The notes under the pieces: generated by a model
What the model saw: only the letters and a program-made list of their open reading frames with translations
Databases searched by the model: none
Told to the model about the DNA's origin: nothing
Position numbers and translations under genes: made by a program
Part shown: positions 16,885 through 24,067 of the stretch, piece after piece
How positions within the stretch are numbered: the stretch's first letter is position 1
Layout: the number at the start of each line of letters is the position of its first letter
DNA from: Dactylosporangium sp. AC04546
GTDB taxonomy: Bacteria; Actinomycetota; Actinomycetes; Mycobacteriales; Micromonosporaceae
NCBI RefSeq assembly: GCF_022095675.1
Contig: NZ_JAHYSG010000024.1
Location: 55,134-119,133 of the forward strand
Length of the DNA stretch: 64,000 nucleotides
Reading direction: 5' to 3'

Positions 16885-17709
16885 ATGGATCACGGAGCCG
16901 TGGCGACCGTCAAGTGGTGGCAGTCGGGCTTGGTCGGAATCGGCGCCGGATTACCCATGGTCTGGGCGGTCTGGGCCTTCACGGCAGACGTGTCCGCCGT
17001 GGACGGGCTTGGCGTCATCCTCGTGTTCTTCTGGTACGGGCCGATGATCGTGGCCTTCCTCGCGGTTGCCGGGTGGATTGCGGTGTTGGCGGTCGTCGGG
17101 AACGGAAAAGCGCGGTGGCGGTATTGGTGGTGGGTGGTCGCCACGCCCTTGGCCCTGTGGGGTGTGCTGCTGATCGGCGCGCTCACGAGCGGGCCGACCG
17201 GATCGGCGCCCGAGCAGCGGCTGGGTTGGTCACTGGTTGTCGTGGTGATCTACGGCGCGGTCGGTGCCGGGTTTGCCCAGCGCGCGCCACGAGTGGTGCG
17301 CCTGCTCGCAAGCATGATCGTCGTCGCCGCCGCGCCGCTGATGATCGTCTATGATGACGCCTCGCAATACCGGTGGCGCAAGGCCACCTTTGCGTCGGCG
17401 CCGCAGGTGTTGCCGGTGATTCCTGGCTACGCGGTGGTCGCTGCGCGGGGCGACGGGCAGGCACTCGAGGTCACCATGAGGGGGCCGACCGACCTGCGGG
17501 TTTCGGTGCTGCGATGCCGGGACTGCTCCGTCCGCCAGGAATACGCGGTCAACGGGATGACCGTCGTGGACGGAAGCTTTGAACTGTGGGTACCGGCGGT
17601 GGACAACCCAGCGGGGCATTGGGTGGCCCTGGACGGCATCCACGTGCGCCCTGCCAGCATCGACGAATTGGCGTCCTTGCCACTGGCTGTCTCCCGCAGC
17701 GCCGATTAG
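16885..17709 (+). CDS. Hypothetical multi-TM membrane protein
   Basis: 274 residues. Four or five hydrophobic helices occupy residues 10-155 (including LGVILVFFWYGPMIVAFLAV, WWWVVATPLALWGVLLIGAL and LLASMIVVAAAPLMIV), followed by a soluble C-terminal domain containing a CRDC pair (RVSVLRCRDCSVRQEYAV) and ending in SLPLAVSRSAD. The two cysteines, probably outside the membrane, could form a disulfide. Not recognised. It lies 84 bases after the previous gene on the same strand, so it could be co-transcribed or have its own promoter. Confidence 0.65.
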   Translation: MDHGAVATVKWWQSGLVGIGAGLPMVWAVWAFTADVSAVDGLGVILVFFWYGPMIVAFLAVAGWIAVLAVVGNGKARWRYWWWVVATPLALWGVLLIGALTSGPTGSAPEQRLGWSLVVVVIYGAVGAGFAQRAPRVVRLLASMIVVAAAPLMIVYDDASQYRWRKATFASAPQVLPVIPGYAVVAARGDGQALEVTMRGPTDLRVSVLRCRDCSVRQEYAVNGMTVVDGSFELWVPAVDNPAGHWVALDGIHVRPASIDELASLPLAVSRSAD

Positions 17710-17828
17710 CGAGGCAGCCGATTATGGCATGACGGCGGAGCCGATGTTCCACCGTGCCCAATCCGCTTGCAGACGTGTGTGGTCGATGATCGGATGCCGG
17801 CATGATGACCGGCTGCCGGGAGTCCTCA

Positions 17829-17994
17829 ATGGTCTATCAGGCCGCCGACGGCAGTGAGCTGCCCTTGCTGGTCTTCGAGCCCGGCAACGGCACGCCGCCC
17901 CGCGCCGGAATCGTCGGATCGACCTACAGATCAACCAGGCGGACTCCGTGCGCGATCTGCACCGCGGCGTAGCCGAGGAAGAACACCACGACGG
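17829..17994 (+). pseudogene. Truncated start of an alpha/beta-hydrolase-like gene
   Basis: The frame from the ATG at 17829 reads MVYQAADGSELPLLVFEPGN and then GTPPRAGIVG, matching the opening of actinobacterial alpha/beta hydrolases that begin MxYRxxDGxELPLLVFEP and proceed to the HGGGW motif. Instead of that motif the frame runs into the 3' end of the leftward membrane gene (STYRSTRRTPCAICTAA-stop). It looks like a gene cut off by a rearrangement. Evidence is a short match only. Confidence 0.3.
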
Positions 17995-18613
17995 CAAGTG
18001 ACGCGAACACCAGGCCGCGGGACCCGGAATCCAATACCGAGTAGATTCCCGCCAGAATGGTGAGGAGGAACGGCAGTGCCAGGATGACCAGGTTCTTGAC
18101 CACGATGAACGCCCGCATCCGGTCCCGCCCGGCACCGAACCCACCCCATCCTGGCAGCTCGGGCGAGAGAATGGAGTTGGCCGACGGCATCATGAGCATG
18201 TCGAGATCCGTCTTGAACAGGCCCGGATGGAACTTGCTCGTGATCCCGTAGAAGACCCGCTCGAAGGCGGCCGAGCAGCAGAACAGTGCGGCGACCTGAT
18301 AGGTGAAGTAACTCATCAGGGCGGGGATGAAGATACGAACCGGGTCGACCTTGGAAAGCTTCACCGGACCCAGACTCAGCTCCGACACGTTCTTCAGCCG
18401 CACAAGAGCGTACGCGGCGGCGAGCAACAGCAGCGTGAAGTAGGCCTTCCGCATCGCCGTCTCGACGCTCTGCCATTCTGCGATGAGCCGGTCCAGATAT
18501 TTCTGCCGGGCTTCGTCGTCACGCAGATCTTCCCCTGCCGCATCAATCCGGTTGGCGACCTTGTCCATCGATGCTCCGTTCGGAGGGAGTGAGGCTGGTC
18601 GAAATTGTGCCAT
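17924..18613 (-). CDS. Hypothetical membrane protein, about four TM helices
   Basis: 229 residues. A charged N-terminal helix (VANRIDAAGEDLRDDEARQK) leads to hydrophobic segments near 60-75, 95-115 (FIPALMSYFTYQVAALFCCS), 170-190 (VVKNLVILALPFLLTILAGI) and 200-220 (RGLVFASLAVVVFFLGYAAV). Not recognised; similar small multi-pass proteins occur singly in many actinomycetes. The ATG at 18613 has AGGGAAG just upstream; a second ATG at 18568 is possible. Its start lies 125 bases from selA, which reads the other way, so promoters for both must share that gap. Confidence 0.65.
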   Translation of the reverse strand: MAQFRPASLPPNGASMDKVANRIDAAGEDLRDDEARQKYLDRLIAEWQSVETAMRKAYFTLLLLAAAYALVRLKNVSELSLGPVKLSKVDPVRIFIPALMSYFTYQVAALFCCSAAFERVFYGITSKFHPGLFKTDLDMLMMPSANSILSPELPGWGGFGAGRDRMRAFIVVKNLVILALPFLLTILAGIYSVLDSGSRGLVFASLAVVVFFLGYAAVQIAHGVRLVDL

Positions 18614-18738
18614 CCACTTCCCTGAATCGGAGCGTCAGGACAGGGCTCGTGCCCAAGACGACCTGGCGCCCGGGGAGCCGCCAGTCAAGGCGAAGCGGGC
18701 GGCCTCGGGGGCGCCGCCGCGCTGCTAGCGTTCGACGC

Positions 18739-20322
18739 ATGAATGGTGACCCGCGGCGGAACGTGCCGCGGACGGATCGGGTGCTCGACGATCCGCGGCT
18801 CAAGGGCGTCGATCGCGACCGGGCCAAGATCGTCGTGCGGGAGCAGCTCGAGCGGGTGCGGCGCGGGGAGCTCCAGGCGGACGACGTGGTGCCGGCCGTT
18901 GTCGAGGCGCTCCACCGCGGCCGTGGCCGGGCCGTGATCAACGCTACCGGCGTTGTCCTGCACACCAACCTCGGGCGGGCCGCGCTCTCCGAAACCGCGA
19001 TCAACGCCATCCGGCAGGCCGCCGGATACACCGACGTGGAGCTCGATCTTGACAGCGGCAAGCGGGCGAAGCGGGGGCGCGCCGCGATCGCGGCGCTCGC
19101 CGCAGCCGTGCCGCAGGCCCACGCGGTACACCTGCTGAACAACGGTGCCGCGGCACTCGTCCTCGCTGCCACCGGGCTCGCCGGCGGCAAGGAGATCATC
19201 GTGAGCCGCGGGGAGCTCGTCGAGATCGGGGACGGGTTCCGGCTACCGGATCTCCTCCAGTCCACCGGGGCGCGGCTGCGGGAGGTCGGGACCACCAACC
19301 GTACGTCACTCGCCGACTACGCAGCCGCCATCGGGCCGCACACCGGGTTTGTGCTCAAGGTGCATCCGTCGAACTTCTACCAGCGCGGGTTCGTCGCCTC
19401 CGTGCCGGTGCGGCAGCTCGCGACCCTCGACGCCCCGCTCGTCGTCGACATCGGATCTGGCCTGCTGGCCCCAGATCCCGTGCTTCGCGATGAGCCGGAT
19501 GCGGATTCGGTACTGCGGGAAGGCGCGGACCTCGTCACCGCCAGCGGCGACAAGCTGCTCGGCGGGCCGCAGGCGGGGCTGCTGCTCGGGCGGGCCGACC
19601 TCGTCGAGACCCTGCGCCGGCATCCCCTGGCACGCGCCCTGCGGGTCGACAAGCTCACCCTCGCCGCCGTCGAGGCGACGCTGACCGGCGGGGCCACGCC
19701 GACCCGCCGGGCGCTGCACGCGACGGTGGCGCAGCTACGGCCGCGGGTCGAGCGGCTGGCCGCCGCGACCGGCGGCGACGTGGTGGACACGGTGGCCGTC
19801 GTGGGCGGGGGCGGCGCGCCCGAGGTGGAGCTGCCGTCCGTGGCCGTCGCACTGCCCGCGGAGCTGGCCCGCCCGCTGCGGCTCGGCGAGCCGGCCGTCG
19901 CCGGGCGGGTCGAACACGGGCGGCTGCTGCTCGACCTGCGCTGCGTGCCGGAGCCCCAGGACGCCGCGGTCGCCGAGGCGGTCCGCCGCGCGGGCGCGGC
20001 AGCAGCGGTTCCGAGCCCGGCGGGAACGGCGGGAACGCCGGGAGCTGACGCGGAAACGGCGGGAACGGACGCGGAAACGGCGGAAACGGCGGGAGCTGAC
20101 GCGGAAACGGCCGGAGCTGACGCGGGAACGGACGCGGAAACGGCGGAAACGGACGCGGGAACGCCGGGAGCGGACGCGGGAACGCCGGGAGCGGACGCGG
20201 GAACGCCGGGAGCGGACGCGGAAACGCCGGGAACGGCGGGAGCGGAAACGGCGGAAACGGACGCGGAAACCGCGGGAACGGCGGGCGCCGGAGCGGCGGC
20301 GCGCGGCGGTGCCGGGCGTTGA
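18739..20322 (+). CDS. selA: L-seryl-tRNA(Sec) selenium transferase SelA with repetitive tail
   Basis: 527 residues. SelA is a decameric PLP enzyme that turns Ser-tRNA-Sec into Sec-tRNA-Sec using selenophosphate. The family core is clear: INATGVVLHTNLGRAALSE, VHLLNNGAAALVLAA, VGTTNRTSLADY, VHPSNFYQRGFV and the PLP-lysine motif SGDKLLGGPQAG with K272. Typical SelA ends near residue 430-460; here about 95 extra residues (428 onward) consist almost only of G, A, D, E, T and P in GTPGADA/AETAGTDAET-type repeats. The ATG at 18739 fits the family start and is preceded by a TAGCGT hexamer seven bases away, so it may be leaderless. The stop overlaps the selB start (TTGA). Confidence 0.95.
   Translation: MNGDPRRNVPRTDRVLDDPRLKGVDRDRAKIVVREQLERVRRGELQADDVVPAVVEALHRGRGRAVINATGVVLHTNLGRAALSETAINAIRQAAGYTDVELDLDSGKRAKRGRAAIAALAAAVPQAHAVHLLNNGAAALVLAATGLAGGKEIIVSRGELVEIGDGFRLPDLLQSTGARLREVGTTNRTSLADYAAAIGPHTGFVLKVHPSNFYQRGFVASVPVRQLATLDAPLVVDIGSGLLAPDPVLRDEPDADSVLREGADLVTASGDKLLGGPQAGLLLGRADLVETLRRHPLARALRVDKLTLAAVEATLTGGATPTRRALHATVAQLRPRVERLAAATGGDVVDTVAVVGGGGAPEVELPSVAVALPAELARPLRLGEPAVAGRVEHGRLLLDLRCVPEPQDAAVAEAVRRAGAAAAVPSPAGTAGTPGADAETAGTDAETAETAGADAETAGADAGTDAETAETDAGTPGADAGTPGADAGTPGADAETPGTAGAETAETDAETAGTAGAGAAARGGAGR
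20021..20290 (+). repeat. Low-complexity tandem repeats in the selA 3' end
   Basis: About 270 bases of imperfect repeats built from GGAACGGC, GGAGCTGACGC, GGAAACGGCGG and similar blocks. The most regular part, around 20155-20225, is a 21-nt unit (GTPGADA) present about three times in tandem. All variation keeps the reading frame, so the whole array is translated as an acidic, proline/threonine-spaced tail of SelA. Confidence 0.9.
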
Positions 20323-22076
20323 GCACCTGGGTTGTTGCCACCGCCGGGCACGTCGACCACGGCAAGTCGACGCTTGTGCGCGCGCTCACCGGGATGGAGC
20401 CCGATCGGTGGGCCGAGGAGCGGCGGCGCGGGATGACGATCGATCTCGGGTTCGCCTGGACCACGCTGCCGTCCGGCGCGACCGTGGCGTTCGTCGACGT
20501 GCCGGGGCATGAGCGGTTCGTGCCGAACATGCTGGCGGGGGTCGGGCCGGTACCGGCCGCGCTGCTCGTCGTCGCCGCCGACGAGGGGTGGAAGCCGCAG
20601 TCGGCCGAGCACCTCGCCGCGCTCGCCGCGCTCGGCGTCACGCACGGGCTGCTGGTGGTGACCCGGTCGGACCTCGCCGACCCGGCGGCGGCCACCGCGC
20701 AGGCGCGGGGCGAGCTGGCCGGGACCTCGCTCGCCGGCGTCGAGGCGGTCGCGGTGAGCGGCGCGACCGGCGCCGGGCTCGACGAGCTGCGGGCCGCCCT
20801 CGACCGGCTGGGGGCCGCCCTGCCGGCGCCCGACGCCGACGCGCCGGTCCGGCTGTGGATCGACCGCAGCTTCACCGTCCGCGGCAGCGGCACCGTGGTC
20901 ACCGGCACGCTCGGCGCGGGGCGGCTGGCCGCCGGGAGCGAGCTGGAGGTGGCGGCGACCGGTCGTGCGGTGCGGGTCCGGGGGCTGCAGTCGCTCGGGG
21001 TGCCGGAGTCCACCGTGGACGCGGTGGCCCGGGTCGCGGTGAACCTGCGCGGCGTCGAGCGGGACGCGCTCTCGCGCGGTGACGCGCTGGTGACGCCGGG
21101 GCGGTTCACGACGACCGAGCTGATCGACGTGCGCGTGCACGGGGATCCGGTCGCGGACCTGCCGGTGATGGTGGTGCTGCACGTGGGTTCGGCGGCGGTA
21201 CCGGCGAGAATCCGTCCGCTGGGGACGGACACCGCGCGGTTGCGGCTGGACCGGCCGCTGCCCCTGCACGTGGGCGACCGGGCGCTCCTGCGCGATCCCG
21301 GGCTGCACCGGGTGCCGGGCGGGGTCACGGTGCTCGACGTCGCGCCGCCGCCGCTACGGCGCCGGGGAGCCGCCGCGGCCCGGGCCGTCGAGCTGTCCAA
21401 GATGGACGGTCCCGACCTGCCCGGCGAGCTGCGGAGACGGCATCTCGCGCGGGCGTCCGACCTCGTCCGGATGGGTGTGCCGGTCGGCGGGGTCACGCCC
21501 GTCGCCGGGGAGTGGCTGGCCGATCCCGCGCACTGGGCGGCGCTGGGCGGGCGGCTGGTGTCCGAAGTGGACGCCTACGCCGCCGCGCACCCCGTCGAGC
21601 CGGACGCGCCGGTCGAGGTACTGCGGCAGCGTCTCGGCCTGCCGGACCGCGCGCTGGTCGAGGCCCTCGTGCGGGCGCCGCTCACCGTCCACGACGGGCG
21701 GATCGGCACCGGGCGGGGGCTGCCCGAGCGGCTGCTGCGGGCGCTCGCCGCGGTGCGGGCCGACCTGGAGCGTTCGCCGTTCGCCGCGCCCGAGGCCGGC
21801 CGGCTGGCCGAGCTGGGGCTCGGGCCGAAGGAGGTCGGGGCGGCGGTGAAGGCGCGGCTGCTGCTGCGCATCGCCGACGGGATCGTGCTGCTGCCGTCGG
21901 CGGTGGACGCGGCCGTCGCCGAGCTGGCCCGCCTGCCGCAGCCGTTCACGGTCTCCTCGGCGCGGCAGGCGCTCGGCACCTCGCGGCGGGTCGCGGTACC
22001 ACTGCTGGAGTTTCTGCACCGCCAGGGCCGCACACGACAGCTCGCGGACGGACGTCACACGACATCGACGTGTTGA
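20319..22076 (+). CDS. selB: Selenocysteine-specific elongation factor SelB
   Basis: 585 residues from a TTG overlapping the selA stop. SelB is the GTPase that carries Sec-tRNA-Sec to UGA codons marked by a SECIS hairpin. Visible: G1 GHVDHGKST at residues 10-18, switch region GMTIDLGFAW, G3 DVPGHE, and G4 as TRSD (the usual Lys is Arg). EF-Tu-like domains II and III follow (FTVRGSGTVVTGTL; RLRLDRPLPLHVGDRALLRD), then C-terminal winged helices that bind SECIS RNA (SSARQALGTSRRVAVPLLEF near the end). Translationally coupled to selA; the tRNA-Sec gene is upstream. Its stop overlaps a TTGACA hexamer for the next gene. Confidence 0.95.
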   Translation: MSTWVVATAGHVDHGKSTLVRALTGMEPDRWAEERRRGMTIDLGFAWTTLPSGATVAFVDVPGHERFVPNMLAGVGPVPAALLVVAADEGWKPQSAEHLAALAALGVTHGLLVVTRSDLADPAAATAQARGELAGTSLAGVEAVAVSGATGAGLDELRAALDRLGAALPAPDADAPVRLWIDRSFTVRGSGTVVTGTLGAGRLAAGSELEVAATGRAVRVRGLQSLGVPESTVDAVARVAVNLRGVERDALSRGDALVTPGRFTTTELIDVRVHGDPVADLPVMVVLHVGSAAVPARIRPLGTDTARLRLDRPLPLHVGDRALLRDPGLHRVPGGVTVLDVAPPPLRRRGAAAARAVELSKMDGPDLPGELRRRHLARASDLVRMGVPVGGVTPVAGEWLADPAHWAALGGRLVSEVDAYAAAHPVEPDAPVEVLRQRLGLPDRALVEALVRAPLTVHDGRIGTGRGLPERLLRALAAVRADLERSPFAAPEAGRLAELGLGPKEVGAAVKARLLLRIADGIVLLPSAVDAAVAELARLPQPFTVSSARQALGTSRRVAVPLLEFLHRQGRTRQLADGRHTTSTC

Positions 22077-22122
22077 CATATTCAAGAACTTGAAACAAAC
22101 TTCACCGTTGAGAGCGCTCTCA
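22073..22122 (+). promoter_or_regulatory. Promoter and CebR-like palindromic operator of the protease gene
   Basis: TTGACA at 22073-22078, a 17-base spacer and CAAACT at 22096-22101 form a plausible promoter that overlaps the selB stop. Immediately after, at 22109-22122, lies the perfect 14-nt palindrome TGAGAGCGCTCTCA. It has the same layout as CebR/LacI-family operators (TGGGAGCGCTCCCA). Placed at about +1, it would block transcription when bound, suggesting sugar control of the exoenzyme. Confidence 0.6.
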
Positions 22123-22154
22123 GCCCTCGCCCTCGGGTCTGAAAGGGGACCCCC

Positions 22155-23567
22155 ATGAAGTACGTGCTGAGAGCCGGGGCGGTCGTGGCCGCGCTCGTCG
22201 CGATCAACGCGACGGCGGCCAACGCCGCGCCGACCCCCGTGTCCGACGTCAGCGAAGCGCGCGCCGAGACGGTGCTCGGCACCGCGTTCGCCGGTGCCTG
22301 GCAGGCCCCCGGCGGCAGCCTCGTCGTGGCCACCACCGACGGCGCCCGCGCCGGCGGCCTGCGCGCGGCCGGCGTCGAGGTCCGCACCGTCAAGCACAGC
22401 AAGCAGGACCTGGAGCGGTCCCGCCAGGCGCTCGACGCGAGCGCGGCGAAGGCCGCCAAGTCGATCCACAGCTGGTACGTCGACGTCACCACCAACGCCG
22501 TCGTCGTCACCGCCGAGCCGTCCGCCACCGGCTCGGCCGCCGCGTTCGTCGCCGCCAGCGGTGCCGACGCCGCCACCGTCCGGGTCACCACGAGCGCCGG
22601 AGCGCCGCGCCCGCTGTACGACGTCCGGGGCGGCGACCAGTACGTCATCAACAGCTCGGTGCTCTGCTCGGTCGGCTTCTCCGTCGTGGGCGGCTTCGTC
22701 ACGGCCGGGCACTGCGGCGGCGCCGGCGCGTCGACGGCCGGCTACAACAACGTCGCCCAGGGCACGTTCCGCGGCTCGTCGTTCCCCGGCAACGACTACG
22801 CGTGGGTGCAGACGAACGGCTCGTGGACGCCGCAGCCGTGGGTGAACAACTACGCTGGCGGCAACGTCGCCGTCGCGGGCTCGCAGGAGGCCGGGGTCGG
22901 CGCCGGGGTGTGCCGCTCGGGCCGCACGACGGGCTGGCGGTGCGGGACGATCCAGGCCAAGAACGTCACGGTGAACTACGCCCAGGGCGCCGTGTACGGC
23001 CTGACCCAGACGAACGCCTGCGCCGAGGGCGGCGACTCGGGCGGCGCGTGGCTGTCCGGCAACCAGGCGCAGGGTGTCACGTCCGGCGGCTCGGGCAACT
23101 GCAGTACCGGCGGGAACACGTTCTTCCAGCCGGTCAACGAGATCCTCCAGACGTACGGCCTGACGCTGGTCACGACCGGCGGCGGGTCGACAAGCCGCAT
23201 CATCGGGTACACCGGGCGCTGCATCGACGTGCCCAGCTCGAACGGGGTCGACGGGCAGTACCTGCAGATCTGGACCTGCAACGGCACCGCGGCCCAGTCC
23301 TGGACGTTCCCAGGTGACGGCACGATCCGCGCGTTCGGCCTGTGCATGGACGTGGCCTGGGGCTCGACCGCGCCCGGCGCGGTGATCCAGCTCGCCGGCT
23401 GCAGCGGCAACCCCGCCCAGCAGTTCGTCCTCACCGCGGCCGGCGACCTGGTCAACCCACAGGCGAACAAGTGCGTGGACGTGAAGGACTGGGCGGGCTA
23501 CGACGGCGGCCGGCTCATCACGTGGGACTGCCACGGCGGCGCCAACCAGAAGTGGTACCGCGGCTGA
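22155..23567 (+). CDS. Secreted S1E (alpha-lytic-type) protease with ricin B lectin domain
   Basis: 470 residues. Signal peptide (MKYVLRAGAVVAALVAINAT, cleavage near ANA-APT), then a pro-region of about 125 residues that normally chaperones folding. The protease domain has the triad H186 (TAGHC), D214 (GNDYAWV) and S295 (GGDSGGAW), with cysteine pairs typical of streptogrisin/alpha-lytic enzymes. From about residue 347 a ricin-type beta-trefoil follows (GRCIDVPSS, QYLQIWTCNGTAAQSWTF, CVDVKDW, QKWYRG), likely binding glycans of cell walls or polysaccharide. A GGGGA ribosome site precedes the ATG. Probably a nutrient-scavenging exoenzyme, controlled by the palindrome upstream. Confidence 0.92.
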   Translation: MKYVLRAGAVVAALVAINATAANAAPTPVSDVSEARAETVLGTAFAGAWQAPGGSLVVATTDGARAGGLRAAGVEVRTVKHSKQDLERSRQALDASAAKAAKSIHSWYVDVTTNAVVVTAEPSATGSAAAFVAASGADAATVRVTTSAGAPRPLYDVRGGDQYVINSSVLCSVGFSVVGGFVTAGHCGGAGASTAGYNNVAQGTFRGSSFPGNDYAWVQTNGSWTPQPWVNNYAGGNVAVAGSQEAGVGAGVCRSGRTTGWRCGTIQAKNVTVNYAQGAVYGLTQTNACAEGGDSGGAWLSGNQAQGVTSGGSGNCSTGGNTFFQPVNEILQTYGLTLVTTGGGSTSRIIGYTGRCIDVPSSNGVDGQYLQIWTCNGTAAQSWTFPGDGTIRAFGLCMDVAWGSTAPGAVIQLAGCSGNPAQQFVLTAAGDLVNPQANKCVDVKDWAGYDGGRLITWDCHGGANQKWYRG

Positions 23568-23577
23568 CCCCCCGGCG

Positions 23578-23742
23578 CTAGAAGAAGCTGAGCCCGACGC
23601 AGCCCAGGACGAGCACCAGGGCGATCGCGGCGGCGATTCCCGCCGCGATCGCCGTGGGCTGCGCTCTCTGGTCCGCGGGTCGCGCAGGCCTGCAACCCGA
23701 TCGATCCCGCCCGGCCGCTGGGCCGCAACCGCCGGAGTCCAC
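23578..23742 (-). CDS. Possible small single-TM protein
   Basis: A leftward frame ends QPTAIAAGIAAAIALVLVLG followed by CVGLSFF-stop, a convincing C-terminal membrane helix of the kind seen in small tail-anchored or DUF4190-like actinobacterial proteins. The upstream part (VDSGGCGPAAGRDRSGCRPA) is less protein-like and I cannot identify a start with a ribosome site; roughly 54 codons are assumed. It may be a 3' remnant. Low confidence. Confidence 0.3.
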   Translation of the reverse strand: MDSGGCGPAAGRDRSGCRPARPADQRAQPTAIAAGIAAAIALVLVLGCVGLSFF

Positions 23743-23779
23743 GCTGGCGAGCCACGGACACCCCCGACGGAGGTTTGGC

Positions 23780-24016
23780 ATGGCGCACAAGCAGTGGGTA
23801 CTGGTGATGGCGGTCGCTACGGCCGGCGCCGTCATGCTGGCCGGCCCGACGGCCGCGTCGGCGGGCCCGCCGCGCGATCCGGCGAAGAAGTCCAGGGTGA
23901 CGAAGGCGAAGAAGCTGCCGGCCCGCAAGACGGCGAAGGCGCCGGCCGCGGCGGCCGTGCGGTGGGCCACCGGCCAGGCCGTCCAACACGACGTCAGCTG
24001 GACCCGCTTGGACTGA
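23780..24016 (+). CDS. Small secreted lysine-rich protein
   Basis: 78 residues. A clear signal peptide (QWVLVMAVATAGAVMLAGPT, cleavage near ASA-GPP) precedes a basic, Ala/Lys-rich mature part (DPAKKSRVTKAKKLPARKTA) ending AVQHDVSWTRLD. GGAGG lies seven bases before the ATG. No cysteine and no recognisable domain. It could be a small cationic exported peptide that binds the wall or polyanions, but that is only inference from composition. A strong hairpin follows its stop. Confidence 0.55.
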   Translation: MAHKQWVLVMAVATAGAVMLAGPTAASAGPPRDPAKKSRVTKAKKLPARKTAKAPAAAAVRWATGQAVQHDVSWTRLD

Positions 24017-24020
24017 CCGC

Positions 24021-24057
24021 GGCATGATCACGGACGCGCATCGTCCGTGATCATGCC
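24021..24057. terminator. Bidirectional hairpin terminator, 16-bp stem
   Basis: GGCATGATCACGGACG at 24021-24036 and its exact complement at 24042-24057 enclose a five-base loop. It lies between the convergent small secreted gene and the condensation-domain gene and can serve both. There is no U-tract, as is common for high-GC actinomycete terminators. Confidence 0.85.
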
Positions 24058-24067
24058 TGGCCGGGCG

